A stretch of 64,000 nt of DNA from Aquabacterium sp. J223 (lineage in GTDB: Bacteria > Pseudomonadota > Gammaproteobacteria > Burkholderiales > Burkholderiaceae_C), in contig NZ_CP088297.1 in assembly GCF_024666615.1 (NCBI RefSeq), positions 1,860,001-1,924,000 of the forward strand, given 5' to 3'. Position numbers and translations under genes: made by a program. This document shows, one piece after another, positions 63,691 to 64,000 of this stretch (positions are counted from its first letter, which is position 1; the number at the start of each line of letters is the position of its first letter). The notes beneath the pieces were generated by a model. That model saw nothing but the letters and a program-made list of their open reading frames with translations. It was not told where the DNA came from and made no database searches.

Positions 63691-64000
63691 CGCTTTTGCC
63701 GCACGCACTACCTCGAACGAATGATAGGTAGGCCAGTATATCGCCCGCGCGATGCGGAGCGGGCATCGGTGGTTCAGGCTCGTGCTTGTTTCCCGCATGC
63801 ACTGCGCTGCAGGCCAAGCCACTCAGCGGTCCTTGCTCGTCTACCGGCGGTCGCCGCGCCGTCGCTTCGCTGCCCCCCGACCCCTACCTGAAAATCCCGG
63901 CTGCCCGTCGCCAGCCGTCCGAGCAGCACGTCAAATCCTCGAGCCGTCCGGTAATCAGGCTGCGCAGCTCGCCCTCGCGCTGCCATGTCCCGTGCACCGC
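63691..64000. other. 310-base stretch without a recognised gene
   Basis: The first 60 bases probably hold the promoter of the MoxR-VWA unit. On the minus strand an open frame enters from the right edge and stops at 63884-63886 (37 codons, ending RRAAGIFR). It could be the end of a gene beyond the window, but I do not recognise it. No hairpin or repeat stands out. Confidence 0.5.

Noticed and set aside
63774-63986. A 70-codon open frame on the minus strand near the right edge
   Set aside because: It shows no recognisable motif, has an Arg/Gly/Ala-rich product and no ribosome site. I treat the region as unassigned.
1-64000. tRNA genes, rRNA genes, CRISPR repeats or phage genes
   Set aside because: No cloverleaf-like stretch, evenly spaced direct repeats or phage structural motifs were seen in a by-eye reading.

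Overview
This 64 kb window is very GC-rich, densely coding DNA, most likely from a beta-proteobacterium of the order Burkholderiales. The evidence is the run of orphan Bug-family (TctC-like) periplasmic receptors, the IS481-type element, and the codon and GC character. I cannot name the genus. The window holds about 59 genes, almost all for acyl-CoA catabolism. There are eleven acyl-CoA dehydrogenase (ACAD) genes including glutaryl-CoA dehydrogenase, eight crotonase-fold enzymes, four CaiB/BaiF CoA-transferase-family proteins, eight Bug receptors, ETF plus ETF-quinone oxidoreductase, and one biotin-dependent acyl-CoA carboxylase. No tRNA, rRNA, CRISPR array or phage gene was seen.

Layout. 1-6.5 kb (+): end of an ADP-forming acyl-CoA synthetase, a Bug receptor, an ACAD, a frameshifted crotonase and a double-length fused ACAD. 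6.5-13.7 kb (-): five Bug receptors, one of them frameshifted, a TauD/TfdA-type dioxygenase and a CaiB-family CoA transferase. 13.8-17.4 kb: a MaoC-fold protein (+), then a class II aldolase, a CoA transferase and a Bug receptor (-). 17.6-20.5 kb (+): a frameshifted MFS exporter and an ACAD. 20.5-23.2 kb (-): crotonase, hydratase-2 (MaoC) and SDR, an R-specific beta-oxidation-like set. 23.3-31 kb (+): acyl-CoA carboxylase beta and alpha subunits, two hotdog thioesterases, a transglutaminase-like protein, an aminotransferase and an ACAD. 31-33.1 kb (-): MmgE/PrpD-like protein, crotonase and a short IclR regulator, divergent from two CaiB/AMACR-type genes (33.2-35.7 kb). 35.7-38.5 kb (-): a NUDIX-metallo-beta-lactamase fusion and a degenerate ACAD.

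38.5-51.8 kb is the best-defined functional block. It has etfB-etfA-crotonase (+), then gcdH, ETF-QO, an ACAD, badI and badH (-), a divergent MarR regulator resembling BadR, an MBL hydrolase, and an aliB-like ACAD, crotonase and SCP2-type thiolase (+). Together these encode most of a route that dehydrogenates, hydrates, oxidises and hydrolytically opens a cyclohexanecarboxyl-CoA ring to pimeloyl-CoA and on through glutaryl-CoA, with electrons passing through ETF to quinone. 51.9-59.1 kb (+) is a second beta-oxidation operon (crotonase, Bug, three ACADs, another crotonase, a flavin oxidoreductase). An IS481-family element with a CCTAGC target duplication follows it. An MFS permease and a MoxR/VWA pair (-) end the window.

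Two patterns cut across the map. A near-palindromic motif, CTAACR-N2-YGTTAG, lies in six promoter regions, all in front of acyl-CoA catabolic units, and suggests one TetR-type regulon whose regulator is not in the window. Six genes also carry single-base frameshifts, several in G runs, which points to sequencing error or recent decay.
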